Shown here one piece after another: positions 28,760 to 37,579 of a stretch of 64,000 nt of DNA; positions within the stretch are counted from its first letter, which is position 1, and every line of letters starts with the position of its first letter. A program made the position numbers and the translations under genes. Source of the DNA: Alphaproteobacteria bacterium (lineage in GTDB: Bacteria > Myxococcota_A > UBA796 > GCA-2862545); assembly GCA_020632925.1 (NCBI GenBank), contig JACKER010000015.1:62001-126000 (forward strand), given 5' to 3'. Below the pieces are notes generated by a model. The model made no database searches and was not told the DNA's origin. It worked only from the letters and a program-made list of their open reading frames with translations.

Positions 28760-29089
28760 ATGCGCTCGATGTCGACTCGGTTGAAGGCTCTCGTCGGAGC
28801 GACCGCCGTGGTGCTGGTCGGTGGTGCCATCGCCGGAACGGTGGCCTTCGGTGATGCCCGGCCGACCTGGGTGACCGTCACGGTCCCCGGTGCGCAGAAC
28901 GTCTCCGTGTACTGTGGTGGGGAGACCCGGTTCGCCGACGGTGAGCAGATCTCCTTCTCGCCCGACAGCAGCCACTGCGAGCTCGAGGCGCCGCTGTCCG
29001 CCGCGATGCCGCTGCGCGGCCGGTTCGAGATTCGGGGGAACGCCGACATCCACTGCGATCGTCACGACATGGACCTGTCCTGCCGGTAG
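28760..29089 (+). CDS. Small exported Cys-containing protein similar to the kinase C-terminal domain
   Basis: 109 residues from ATG 28760, chosen over 28709 since it has GAGGA just upstream and starts a proper signal or anchor helix (LKALVGATAVVLVGGAIAGTVAFG). The mature part has four Cys (VYCGG, HCELEA, IHCDR, LSC) and begins WVTVTVPGAQNVSVYC, which parallels VTITLAPGSP...IEVVC in the kinase encoded at 24383. It may be a free version of the receptor domain. A clear terminator follows. Confidence 0.65.
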   Translation: MRSMSTRLKALVGATAVVLVGGAIAGTVAFGDARPTWVTVTVPGAQNVSVYCGGETRFADGEQISFSPDSSHCELEAPLSAAMPLRGRFEIRGNADIHCDRHDMDLSCR

Positions 29090-29114
29090 GTCCGTATCCG
29101 AAGCGATGAGCGAG

Positions 29115-29135
29115 GCCCGGGGCGCGTCCCCGGGC
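29115..29135 (+). terminator. Stem-loop terminator at the end of the kinase/vWA locus
   Basis: GCCCGGGG (29115-29122) and CCCCGGGC (29128-29135) form a perfect 8 bp stem with a 5-base loop, followed by a T-containing stretch TTCGTCGTTT. It lies between convergent genes and could serve both. Confidence 0.7.
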
Positions 29136-29184
29136 TTCGTCGTTTCAGGATGCTCCGGCCGAGGCCCTGCTCCGCGCGGGTCCG

Positions 29185-31281
29185 TCAGAACAGGTCCTTG
29201 ACCTCGTCGTAGTACTCGCCGAAGTGCACGCGGTTGATCTGCTTGCCCATCTTGTACAGCTCGCGGGCGATCGCGTTGATGCAGTGCCTCATGCCGACGT
29301 CCTGGCCCTCGGCGGCCGCGACGACGCAGGCGTTGATCGAGGCGTTGATGATCGAGCCGCCGGCGAGGACGAACTGGTTCGCGATGTAGTCCAGGTCGAG
29401 CGAGGGCTGGCGCGGGGCACCGTCGGGGATCGCGCGCTCCCACAGCCGCCTCCGCTCGCTCGGGGAGGGCATCGGGAACTCGATGACCGCGCCGAACCGA
29501 CGGAGGAAGGCCTCGTCGATGTTCTCCTGGAGGTTCGTGGTGAGGACCGCGCACCCTTCGAACACCTCGAGGCGCTGCAGCAGGAAGCTGACCTCCTGGT
29601 TCGCGAACCGGTCCTGGGCCTGCTTCACGTCGCCACGGGAGCCGAACAGCGAGTCGGCCTCGTCGAACAGGATGACCGAGGAGCCACCCTCGGCGGCGTC
29701 GAAGATCTCCTTGAGGTTCTTCTCCGTCTCACCGACCCACCGGCTGATGACCGACGACAGGTCGACCTTGAAGAGATCGAGCCCGAGCCCGCCGGCGATG
29801 ACCTCGGCGCACATCGTCTTGCCGGTGCCCGGGGCGCCGGAGAACAGCGCCTTGATGCCGTACCCGCGGGGGCGGATCTTCTGCCCGCCCCAGTTCTGCA
29901 TGACCTTCTCCTGCTGGGCCAGGTACTGCTCGAGGTGCTTGAGCTGGCCGATGATCTTGTCGGGCAGGATCAGGTCGCCCCAGGTGTACCGGGGGACGAC
30001 GCGCTGGGCGAGGCCGCTGAACTCGGGGCGGGCGGCCTCCCGGGCGGCACCCCACAGCGTCTCGTTGTCGGGCTCGGAGTTGCCGGCCTCCGCCTGCGCG
30101 CGCTCGAGGACGCGCTCGATGGTGGTGCCGCCGATGCTGTAGAAGCGCTCGGCGAGCTCGGGGGCCTTGCCCGGGTCCCAGCCCCGTCGCTCGATCGCCT
30201 CGGCCCAGGCGCCGATCCGCTCGGCGTTGGTCGAACGTCCGACCGGGACCGTGACGTTGGGCCGGTCGCTGCCGAGCATCGCCTGCACCGCACGCCGGTC
30301 GTTGCCGCCGACGGTCACCGTGTACGGCAGCTCGGACAGCGCGGTGCCGAGGTTCATCATCTGCATGCGCAGGGCGGGCTCCTCGGACGTGTCGGGCACG
30401 TTCACGAGATAGGGCACGGCGCCGTCGAGCATGAGGTCGCGGACGAGGTCGTTGGGCTGCTGCAGGTACGCCTTGCAGCGATCGATGTCGACGCGGACCA
30501 ACGGACGCTCGGCGGCCCGCGCCACGGCCATCGCCACGCCCTCGCGCATGCCCGTGGTCCCGCCGACGATCGCCACCGTGATCGGGGTCTGGAGGGAGCT
30601 CTTGAGCTGCTCCAGGCGATCGCGGGTCATGACCGGCACGAACGGGATCCGCGTCGTGTCCATCTGGGTAGCGCCCTCGGACATCGACACGGCGGCGTCG
30701 CGCAGCATCCACTGGAGCAGGCGTGGCGCGGGGTGCACGCGCCGCGAGGTGTGGGTGTCCATCCCATCGGGCGGGTTGAGCAGGAGGAGGCGGTTGCGGA
30801 TCAGGGGTGCGCCGGGCAGCAGGCGGCTCTGGAGCGACAGTCGCTGCCGGCGTTCCTGGCGGAGGATCCGCGTGGCCAGGTCGACGGTGAGGTAGGCCTG
30901 GTTCAGGTTGTCGTTCAGGTACGCGAAGATCTTGCCGTACCCGGCGCTGATCTCCGGCGCGAGCGCCAGCAGCACCAGGTCCATGTCGTCGCCGTCGAGC
31001 GTGAAGGACTGCTGCAGGCGCGCCAGCCGGCCCCCTTCGGCGTCGCGGTACGCGGTGGAGGCGGCGATCGCGTCGTCCAGCCCATCCGCGCCCGCCGGGT
31101 AGTCGATCTCGCCGTGGGCGCGCAGGAGCGCGTCGACCTCGTCGTCGGTGATGACCGAGCCCCAGAACTGGCCCTTGGCGCGCATGGCCGGTCGCGCGCG
31201 CTGGCGCCGGACGGCGCGCAGGAGGAGCAGGTCGGTGCGGCGGAGGCGGCGAGCGAGGTCGCTGAACAGGCTGGTGGACAT
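29185..31281 (-). CDS. AAA+ ATPase of a contractile injection system (Afp15/Pvc15-like)
   Basis: 698 residues from ATG 31281. An N-terminal region of about 430 residues with a degenerate P-loop-like fold (ITVAIVGGTTGMREGV near 240) precedes a full AAA+ module: Walker A GAPGTGKT (482-489), Walker B VILFDEAD (Asp540, Glu541), sensor-1 LTTN, arginine-rich LRRFG. This two-part layout with winged N-terminal domain is that of the ATPase found in eCIS loci, needed for particle assembly. It is last in a leftward operon with regB, regA and a Ser/Thr kinase and lies 10 kb from the structural genes. Confidence 0.85.
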   Translation of the reverse strand: MSTSLFSDLARRLRRTDLLLLRAVRRQRARPAMRAKGQFWGSVITDDEVDALLRAHGEIDYPAGADGLDDAIAASTAYRDAEGGRLARLQQSFTLDGDDMDLVLLALAPEISAGYGKIFAYLNDNLNQAYLTVDLATRILRQERRQRLSLQSRLLPGAPLIRNRLLLLNPPDGMDTHTSRRVHPAPRLLQWMLRDAAVSMSEGATQMDTTRIPFVPVMTRDRLEQLKSSLQTPITVAIVGGTTGMREGVAMAVARAAERPLVRVDIDRCKAYLQQPNDLVRDLMLDGAVPYLVNVPDTSEEPALRMQMMNLGTALSELPYTVTVGGNDRRAVQAMLGSDRPNVTVPVGRSTNAERIGAWAEAIERRGWDPGKAPELAERFYSIGGTTIERVLERAQAEAGNSEPDNETLWGAAREAARPEFSGLAQRVVPRYTWGDLILPDKIIGQLKHLEQYLAQQEKVMQNWGGQKIRPRGYGIKALFSGAPGTGKTMCAEVIAGGLGLDLFKVDLSSVISRWVGETEKNLKEIFDAAEGGSSVILFDEADSLFGSRGDVKQAQDRFANQEVSFLLQRLEVFEGCAVLTTNLQENIDEAFLRRFGAVIEFPMPSPSERRRLWERAIPDGAPRQPSLDLDYIANQFVLAGGSIINASINACVVAAAEGQDVGMRHCINAIARELYKMGKQINRVHFGEYYDEVKDLF

Positions 31282-31307
31282 GGCCCCACAGGATACTCGG
31301 AAACCGG

Positions 31308-32141
31308 TCAGCTCGGCGGTGTGAGCAGGGCGCGGACCGCCTCCTCGCTGGTCGGGCGCCGGGCCGGATCGCGGGCCAGCAACGCGTGGACGGCATCGCA
31401 CAGCCAGCTCGGGGCGTCGCACCGGCTCTCGAGGGGCGGGGGCTCGCCGCGGACCTTCTGGGTCATCACCCGGTGCCCCGGCCCGTCGAAGGGCAGGTGG
31501 CCGCACGCGAGCTCGTACAGGACGACGCCGAGCGCGTAGAAGTCCGACGCCGCATCGATCGTGCCCTCCTCGATGTACTCGGGGGACATGTGCGAGGGGC
31601 TGCCGATCCGGACCTCGGCCGACGTGAGGCGCGACGCGTCGTCGACCGTGCCGTAGGACAGGCCGAAGTCGAACACGACGGCGTGCAGGCGCCCCTCCTC
31701 GTCCGCCGACACCATGACGTTGTCGGGCTTCAGGTCGCGGTGGATCACCCCCACCCGATGCGCGGCGGCCAGTCCCGCGGCGATCTGGCAGCCCAGATCG
31801 GCGACGACCTCGGGCGGCAGGGGACCGCGCTCCGCGAGCCATCCGGACAGCTTGCGGCCCTGGAGCAGCTCCATCACCAGGTACGGCTTGCCCTCCTCCA
31901 GCCGTCCACCTCCCAGGACCCGCACCGCGTTCGGGTGGTCGAGCCGGCGGCCGTTGTCGACCTCCCGCTGGAACCGCGCGACCAGCTCGGGATCGGAGGA
32001 GAGCCGCCCACGGAGCAGCTTCACCGCCACGCGGGACCCGTCCTCCTCGGACCGGGCACGCCACACGTCCCCCATGGCGCCCCGTCCGATGCGCACCTCG
32101 AGCCGCCAGCGGCCGCCGAGCACGTGGGGATGGTCCGACAT
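31308..32141 (-). CDS. Cytoplasmic Ser/Thr protein kinase
   Basis: 277 residues, kinase domain only, no membrane helix. GRGAMGDVW glycine loop, ATP Lys41, HRDLKPDN (Asp136), DFG 158-160, and SHMSPEY in place of APE. It lies 9 bp after regA and 26 bp before the CIS ATPase, so it is probably co-transcribed with both. It could phosphorylate the response regulator, the ATPase or CIS parts; this is inference from position. Confidence 0.9.
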   Translation of the reverse strand: MSDHPHVLGGRWRLEVRIGRGAMGDVWRARSEEDGSRVAVKLLRGRLSSDPELVARFQREVDNGRRLDHPNAVRVLGGGRLEEGKPYLVMELLQGRKLSGWLAERGPLPPEVVADLGCQIAAGLAAAHRVGVIHRDLKPDNVMVSADEEGRLHAVVFDFGLSYGTVDDASRLTSAEVRIGSPSHMSPEYIEEGTIDAASDFYALGVVLYELACGHLPFDGPGHRVMTQKVRGEPPPLESRCDAPSWLCDAVHALLARDPARRPTSEEAVRALLTPPS

Positions 32142-32150
32142 CCTCCCAGT

Positions 32151-32693
32151 CTACCGACGTGGGGGGTACTTCTGCAGCTTCCGCTGGAGCGTGCGCCGGT
32201 GCATCCGCAATCTGCGGGCTGCCTGGCTGATGTTGCCGCCGCACTCCGAGAGCACCCGCTGCAGGTGCTCCCACTCCGTCCACTCGAGGGACGGCGCCTC
32301 GTAGGTCGCGCCCGCCTCGCCGATCTCCCTGGCGAATGCGGCGAGCACGGCGTCCGCGGTGGCCGGCTTGGCGACGAAGTCGCTGGCGCCGAGGCGCACG
32401 GCGTCGACGGCGGTCGGCAGGCTCCCGTAGCCGGACAACATGACCACGGACAGGTCCGGGGCCCGCTCCTTGAGGGCCGCCAGCAGCTGCAGACCGTTGT
32501 CCTGCCCCAGCCGCAGGTCGAGCACGGCGAGGTCCGTCGGGTCCTCGTCGAAGCGCGCCAGGGCCTCGTCGTGGCTGGCCGCGGTGGTGGTCGGGTATCC
32601 GCGGTCTCGGAACGCCCGCGCGAGCCGCTCCCGCAACAGGTCGTCGTCGTCGGCCAGCAGGATCGTCGTGCCTTCGGGGGGCAGGGTGCTCAC
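32151..32693 (-). CDS. regA: Response regulator of the RegA/PrrA/ActR family
   Basis: 180 residues from GTG 32693, overlapping the regB stop by GTGA. Receiver domain 1-120 with acidic pocket ADDDD (15-18), phospho-acceptor Asp59 in VLDLRL and Lys109. A Fis-type helix-turn-helix at the C-terminus reads GGNISQAARRLRMHRRTLQRKL, almost the hallmark RegA recognition helix. RegA regulators control respiration, carbon and nitrogen fixation genes in response to redox state. Its own operon contains the CIS ATPase. Confidence 0.92.
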   Translation of the reverse strand: MSTLPPEGTTILLADDDDLLRERLARAFRDRGYPTTTAASHDEALARFDEDPTDLAVLDLRLGQDNGLQLLAALKERAPDLSVVMLSGYGSLPTAVDAVRLGASDFVAKPATADAVLAAFAREIGEAGATYEAPSLEWTEWEHLQRVLSECGGNISQAARRLRMHRRTLQRKLQKYPPRR

Positions 32694-33871
32694 GTGGACC
32701 TCGGGAGGCAGAGGATGGCCGTGGTGCCGACGCCGGGGACGCTCTCGAGGACCAGGGAGCCGCCGGCGTGCTCGGCGACGGCGCGGGCGAAGTAGAGGCC
32801 CAGCCCCATGCCTTCGCCCTCCGTCCGGGTGGAGAAGAAGGGTTCCCCGGCGCGCGCGAGGGTCGCGGCGTCCATGCCCGGGCCCCGGTCGACGACCTCG
32901 ATGCACGCGCGGTCGCCGTCGATCCGGGTGCGCACGACGGCGGAACCCGCGGCCTGTACGGCGTTCGTCGTCAGCCGGCGCAGCGCCTGGGCGACGAGCC
33001 GTTCGGGACAGGTGACGCGCTCGCGGTCCGCCGGTCCCTGCTCGATCGTGAGGGCAGGGGCCTCGCCGAGGGCGTCGCGGACGAGGTCCCCCAGGGTCAG
33101 CGTGCGCGTCGCGTCGGCGCCGGCTGCCCCGGCGTCGGCGGCGAGCTGCTGGAGCACGGAGCGGCATCGCTCCACCTCGCGGAGCAGCAGCGCGGCGTCG
33201 TCGCGCGTGCTCGCGTCCGAGGAGCGTGCCAGCTCTCCCGCCACCACGGCGATCGTCCCGAGCGGGGTCGCGATCTCGTGCGCGGCGCCGGCCGCCAGGG
33301 TCGCGAGGCTCGCGAGGCGCTCGGAGCGGTGGCGGGCCTGCTCGGCGGCCAGGCGAGCCGCGTCGGCCTGAGCCGCGATGCGTCGCAAGCCGTGGACGGC
33401 GATCGCCACGAACGGCCCGCAGACGGCGTACGCGAGCCACATGCCCGCCAGGTGGCGCTGCATCGCGGCGTGGTCGTGCGGAGGGGAGGGGAGGGCGAAC
33501 AGGGATGCGTAGGCCGCCCCGACCGCCACCACGAACGCCCAGGTCGCGCCTCGGGGGAGCACGAGGGCCGCGATCGTCGCCTCCAGCAGGTACAGGAAGG
33601 CGAACGGGTTGTTCGCACCTCCCGAGAGCGCGAGGAACACGGTCAGCCCGACGACATCGAAGGCGAGCGCGGCCGTCGCCACCCGGGTCGGCGAGCCGGG
33701 GATGCGCGGGAGGACGGCGTTGGACAGGCAGGCGACGCCCAACAGGCCGAGCATCGGAGCCCAGGGGAGCCCGCCGAGCGCCAGGTGCAGGCCGATCACC
33801 AGCGCGGCAGCCACGCCGATGAGCACCCACCGGGACCGCACGAGCCACCGGAGATCGACCTCGCCCGTCAT
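32690..33871 (-). CDS. regB: Redox-sensing histidine kinase of the RegB/PrrB family
   Basis: 393 residues from ATG 33871. Six membrane helices in the first 165 residues, including the quinone-binding signature GGANNPF (84-90, family GGxxNPF). The H-box is AAHEIATPLGTI (His198), as in RegB (AHELGTPLATI). Cys236 in the stretch RCRSVL matches the redox-active cysteine of RegB. An HATPase domain follows (TTNAVQAAG, DRGPGM, GMGLGLYFAR). Together with regA it should sense respiratory redox state, which suits the nearby oxidase cluster. Confidence 0.93.
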   Translation of the reverse strand: MTGEVDLRWLVRSRWVLIGVAAALVIGLHLALGGLPWAPMLGLLGVACLSNAVLPRIPGSPTRVATAALAFDVVGLTVFLALSGGANNPFAFLYLLEATIAALVLPRGATWAFVVAVGAAYASLFALPSPPHDHAAMQRHLAGMWLAYAVCGPFVAIAVHGLRRIAAQADAARLAAEQARHRSERLASLATLAAGAAHEIATPLGTIAVVAGELARSSDASTRDDAALLLREVERCRSVLQQLAADAGAAGADATRTLTLGDLVRDALGEAPALTIEQGPADRERVTCPERLVAQALRRLTTNAVQAAGSAVVRTRIDGDRACIEVVDRGPGMDAATLARAGEPFFSTRTEGEGMGLGLYFARAVAEHAGGSLVLESVPGVGTTAILCLPRST

Positions 33872-33969
33872 CCTCGCGACGTAGCCCACGGACCGCGGGG
33901 CCGCGTGCGGCAACGTGTCACATCGCGCGCGCGCGCCCCTGGCCATACCCCTCGGACAGAGGAGGCGTC

Positions 33970-34326
33970 GTGCTGTTCGCGTTGTGGGCCTGCGCGGAGT
34001 CGCAGACGGAGACCCTGCCGACGGTGTTCGAGGGGACCAGCGACGACGGCGAGGTGTCGTGGGTGCTGGACTTCGGGACCGAGCCCGTCGTCGGACCCGC
34101 CGAGGTCCTGTTGACGCAGACGGTGGACGACGTGCCGCTCGAGGTCGTGCCCGGGATCGAGCCCTGGATGCCCGACCACGGTCACGGCGTCTCCGAGCCG
34201 CCGGTGATCGACGCGCTGGGCGACGGCACCTGGGAAGCGACCTGGACCTGGTCGATGGCGGGGGCCTGGGAGGTGCGGCTGGACGCCGACGGCCACGAGG
34301 GAGCGATCGATGTGGTGGTTCGCTGA
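33970..34326 (+). CDS. Small lipoprotein with YtkA-like domain
   Basis: 118 residues from GTG 33970 with GGAGG close upstream. A very short signal ends LWAC (Cys8). The domain has WMPDHGHGVSEPP and GTWEATWTWSMAGAWEVRL, the pattern of YtkA-like/FixH-type small beta domains, in which the Met and His may bind copper. Possibly linked to copper supply, but this is inference. Its last 17 bp overlap the next gene. Confidence 0.7.
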   Translation: MLFALWACAESQTETLPTVFEGTSDDGEVSWVLDFGTEPVVGPAEVLLTQTVDDVPLEVVPGIEPWMPDHGHGVSEPPVIDALGDGTWEATWTWSMAGAWEVRLDADGHEGAIDVVVR

Positions 34327-35134
34327 GCTCGGCGCGGCGTGGGCCGGGGCCTGCTGCGTCGGCAGCACCTCGGCGGTTCCCGCGCGTCTCGGGGAGTGCG
34401 AGCACGTCCTGGCGGGCGTCGGGTTGGCGGGCGAGCGATCGCTCGCGCGGTGGGATCCGGACGGCCGCGTGGCCGGTGCTTCGCCCCAGGAGACGAACGG
34501 CGCGGCCACGGTGTTGGTGGGAGCCCGCTGGTCGCGCTGGGGGCAGGCCAACGTCCAGCTCCCGACGCGCTTCCAGCACCGGGTGGCGGGTGATCTGGTG
34601 GACGACGGTGGTGGCGTGGGCGATCTCGCCGCGAGCGTCATCGTCGATCCCCTGGAGGAGCGCCTCGGTCCGAAGGGGGGTGGACCGCCGATCCCGGTGG
34701 TGACGTTGTCGCTGCGGGCGCCCACCGGGCGGGACTGGTCCGACTCGGACGGTCCGTTGCTCGCGGACACCACGGGGGTGCAGGGGTTCGGCGGGCGTGG
34801 GGCCGTGCAGCTCGAGCGCACGATGGGCACGACGCCCTGGTGGGTCGGGACGGACCTGGCGGCCGATCCCCACCTGCCTGTCCGGATGGGTCTCTCGGCC
34901 GGAGTGGGCCGGTACCTCGGGACCAGCTGGACCCTGTCCGGTACGGTGCGTCACGAGCGTCAGCTCGCCGCCGACGGGACCGCTCGGACGCTGGTGGGAG
35001 CGCGCGTCGTGCGCGGGCAGCGGCTCGCGTGGCGGGCCTGGGCCGGCGCGGGGGCCGATGTCGGCCTCCCGGGACTCGGCGCCGACCTACCCGTGCTCGC
35101 CTCCGCCGACGTGGGCCTCGCCTGGATCCACTGA
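34310..35134 (+). CDS. Exported protein, probable small beta-barrel, unknown function
   Basis: 274 residues from ATG 34310, overlapping the YtkA-like gene. The N-terminus (MWWFAELGAAWAGACC) is hydrophobic. The rest has alternating strand-like segments (VTLSLRAPTGRDW, GRGAVQLERTM, WWVGTDLAA, GLSAGVGRYLG, LSGTVRHERQL, ADVGLAWIH) as in outer-membrane transporter-like barrels. Function not recognised. Its 3' end overlaps the convergent antiporter gene by 48 bp. Confidence 0.6.
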   Translation: MWWFAELGAAWAGACCVGSTSAVPARLGECEHVLAGVGLAGERSLARWDPDGRVAGASPQETNGAATVLVGARWSRWGQANVQLPTRFQHRVAGDLVDDGGGVGDLAASVIVDPLEERLGPKGGGPPIPVVTLSLRAPTGRDWSDSDGPLLADTTGVQGFGGRGAVQLERTMGTTPWWVGTDLAADPHLPVRMGLSAGVGRYLGTSWTLSGTVRHERQLAADGTARTLVGARVVRGQRLAWRAWAGAGADVGLPGLGADLPVLASADVGLAWIH

Positions 35135-36763
35135 ACCCCCGAGGACGTGCTCCACGACCGATCGCACCTCACCGTGGTGCAGCGCGTCCCGCAGGGAGGC
35201 GGTCCGCTCGTCGATGGGCATCAGCGCGCGCTCGGCGGCGTCCACCCCCACGGCGTCGGCGTGGGTCGCGTGCCGGATCGCCTCGCGCTCCACGTCCGTC
35301 AGCCGCAGCACGGCCTCGAGGAGCTCCTGGGCCGCGAGCTCGTCGGCGCCGACCACCACCTGCTTCAGCGCGGTGCGGGCCTCGTCGCGCCGGTGGTCGT
35401 ACCAGCCGCGGAGCCGCTCGGCGACCGGGGCGGACACCAGCCCCTCGTGCTCGAGGTGCTCGAGCTCCTGCTGGGCGCGGACGATGGCCATCAGCTCGGC
35501 GCGGTGGACCTCACGGCTCAGCGCCCGCTCGCTGCGCTCCTGCGACAGGCCGAGCCGACGAAGCAGCGGGGCCATCGTCAGGCCCTGGAGGAACAGGCTC
35601 GCGCTGACCGCGCCGAACACCATGTGGATCAGCACGTCCCGGCCCTGGAAGTCGTGCGGCAGCCCGAGGATCAGCACCATCGAGAGGCTGCCCCGCAGCC
35701 CGCCCCACCACAGCACGTGCGACCAGCTCCGCGGGATGCCGCACATCGGCCCGCCGAGGTAGACCGCGAGCCCGCGACCCATCAGCGTCGCGATCACGCC
35801 GAGGAGGACGGGCACGATGTCCGCGAGCAGCGGCCCCACCTGCAGCTCGATCCCGACGAGCAGGAAGACGAGCGTGTTCGCGAGGAAGGCGGCGTACTCC
35901 CAGAAGTCGTTCACCGCCAGCCGCGTCCGCGTGCTCATGCCGTGCAGCGTGCCGTAGGAGCCGGTGATGACCCCGGCGGTGACGGTGGACAGGACGCCGG
36001 AGCATCCGATGGCTTCCGCCGCCATGAAGGAACCGTAGGCCACGATCGTGGTGATCGTCGTCTCGATGAGGTGGTCCTCGAAGTACCGCAGCGCCACGCT
36101 CGCGAGACCGCCCACCATCGCGCCGATCAGCAGGCCGCCGCCGCCCATCCAGATGAACGTGCGGATGCCGAAGACGGCGATGTCTCCCCAGCCCTCGAGG
36201 TGGGGGTGGGCGTGCTCGCCGACCTCCACACCGGCCACGGCGGCGACGATGAGGAAGAGGACGACGGCGACACCGTCGTTGAGCAGGCTCTCGCCCTCCA
36301 CCAGCAGGTAGAGCCGGCGCTGGACGCCCAGCTCCTTGAACAGCGCCAGCACCGAGATCGGATCGGTCGCCGAGATCACGCTGCCGAACAGGAGTGCCTC
36401 GGTCCAGCCGAACGCAGGGTTGAGCCCGGTGGCGCCGATCAGGCCATAGAGCACGGCGCTGGTCGCCACCATCGACACCATGACGCCCGGGACCGCGAGC
36501 ATCGTGATCGGCCAGGCGTTCCGCATGAAGTCGCGGATGTCGAGGTGGAGCGCCGCCTCGAACAGCAGGGCGGGCAGCAGGAAGGTGAACAACAGCGCCG
36601 CGTTGAGCTCGAACGCCTGGATCTGGTGCGGGTCGACGAACCCGAGCGCGATCCCCGCGACCACGAGCGCCAGCGTGTACGGCAGCTTGAACCGGCGCGC
36701 GGTCAGCCCGACCACGCAGCCGACCAGCAGCAGCAGCAGCACCTCGACCGCGGCGTGGTGCAT
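35087..36763 (-). CDS. CPA1-family Na+(K+)/H+ antiporter
   Basis: 558 residues. About 12 membrane helices (1-415) with the CPA1 signatures LLPALLFEAALHLD, SATDPISVLAL (the Asp of the ion site) and EGESLLNDGVAVVLF, and the arginine-bearing WGGLRGSLSM. A long helical cytoplasmic tail (about 420-558) rich in Glu, Arg and His probably regulates transport. It is 66 bp downstream of the DUF4157-like gene on the same strand. Confidence 0.92.
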   Translation of the reverse strand: MHHAAVEVLLLLLVGCVVGLTARRFKLPYTLALVVAGIALGFVDPHQIQAFELNAALLFTFLLPALLFEAALHLDIRDFMRNAWPITMLAVPGVMVSMVATSAVLYGLIGATGLNPAFGWTEALLFGSVISATDPISVLALFKELGVQRRLYLLVEGESLLNDGVAVVLFLIVAAVAGVEVGEHAHPHLEGWGDIAVFGIRTFIWMGGGGLLIGAMVGGLASVALRYFEDHLIETTITTIVAYGSFMAAEAIGCSGVLSTVTAGVITGSYGTLHGMSTRTRLAVNDFWEYAAFLANTLVFLLVGIELQVGPLLADIVPVLLGVIATLMGRGLAVYLGGPMCGIPRSWSHVLWWGGLRGSLSMVLILGLPHDFQGRDVLIHMVFGAVSASLFLQGLTMAPLLRRLGLSQERSERALSREVHRAELMAIVRAQQELEHLEHEGLVSAPVAERLRGWYDHRRDEARTALKQVVVGADELAAQELLEAVLRLTDVEREAIRHATHADAVGVDAAERALMPIDERTASLRDALHHGEVRSVVEHVLGGSVDPGEAHVGGGEHG

Positions 36764-36829
36764 CCCTCGACCTCCCGGCGCGGTCCTTATCGCCCGGGGA
36801 GGGAGGGTGCTGCCGACGCGGCGGTCGGC

Positions 36830-37498
36830 TCAGCTGATGTTGCCCGAACCCCGGATCATCGGCAGGCCCAAGAATTCGCGCTCACCGCCGCTGCGGTAGC
36901 TGTAGTCCTCGTTCATCTGCTTGCACTTGTACGCAGTGAAGTCGGTGAGGTCCGCCATGATGGACATGTGCGTCTGACCCTGGCTGCGTGCGTGCCAGTA
37001 CGCCTCCATCGGGGAGGTGTCCTTGTCGTCGTTCTGGATCGCGCGGCCGACCATCGTGTTGCCGGCCTCCTTGTTGAACAGATCGGACTTGGCATTGGTC
37101 GCCGCGGTGCCGGTCGTCACGTCGTGGAGGATGGAGGCCATGTCCTCACCGGCGTTCATCCGGTGCAGCACCATGCTCTCGATCTGGCGCGCCGAGGACT
37201 CCTCGTGGTCGTTGTGCCCCGCGGCGCCGCCGCCCTCGCCACCGGAGTTCATCTGGTGGTGGCGCTCGTGCGCATAGAGCGCGGCGTCACCAGCCTTGCT
37301 CGCATCGAACGTCGGATCGACGACGATCTGCTTGTCGACCGTGAACGCTCGAGCACCGAGGGTGCGCAGCGCCTTGCGGGCGACCGAGCCGGTGAAGACC
37401 TCGCCACCGTCGGCCATCCGGCGACGGGAGAGGCCGCCGGTGTCGGCGCGCGACATGAGGCGGTCGGTGATCGACTGTCCCGGAGAAGAGCGGGCCAT
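36830..37498 (-). CDS. DUF4157-like (eCIS core) protein with HExxH motif
   Basis: 222 residues from ATG 37498 (GGAGG upstream). Residues 6-13 are PGQSITDR, shared with the 1794-residue CIS protein at 47460. The core has VDKQIVVDPTFDASKAGDAALYAHERHHQM: HERHH (77-81) fits the HExxH site and position of the eCIS-core/DUF4157 domain, a marker of eCIS loci often fused to toxins. The usual HELTH is HERHH here. The C-terminal half (about 100-222) is a helical region without a recognised toxin domain. It could be a packaged effector, a protease, or an assembly factor. Confidence 0.72.
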   Translation of the reverse strand: MARSSPGQSITDRLMSRADTGGLSRRRMADGGEVFTGSVARKALRTLGARAFTVDKQIVVDPTFDASKAGDAALYAHERHHQMNSGGEGGGAAGHNDHEESSARQIESMVLHRMNAGEDMASILHDVTTGTAATNAKSDLFNKEAGNTMVGRAIQNDDKDTSPMEAYWHARSQGQTHMSIMADLTDFTAYKCKQMNEDYSYRSGGEREFLGLPMIRGSGNIS

Positions 37499-37525
37499 CG
37501 GACCTCCACGTACGGATCGTCTCTC

Positions 37526-37531
37526 ATTGTA
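37526..37531 (-). promoter_or_regulatory. Candidate -10 box for the DUF4157-like gene
   Basis: On the minus strand TACAAT matches the sigma70 -10 consensus at five of six positions, 27 bp upstream of the start codon, in the short space between divergent genes. No convincing -35 box is seen, so an alternative activator-dependent or extended promoter is possible. Confidence 0.35.
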
Positions 37532-37579
37532 GGTGCCGTCGTCGCGCGACGCCAGTACCATCGCGCCGGAGGTGCTCCG

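Noticed and set aside
24317..29554. A 1745-codon minus-strand open frame
   Set aside because: Antisense to the kinase and exported protein genes, without motif or start signal.
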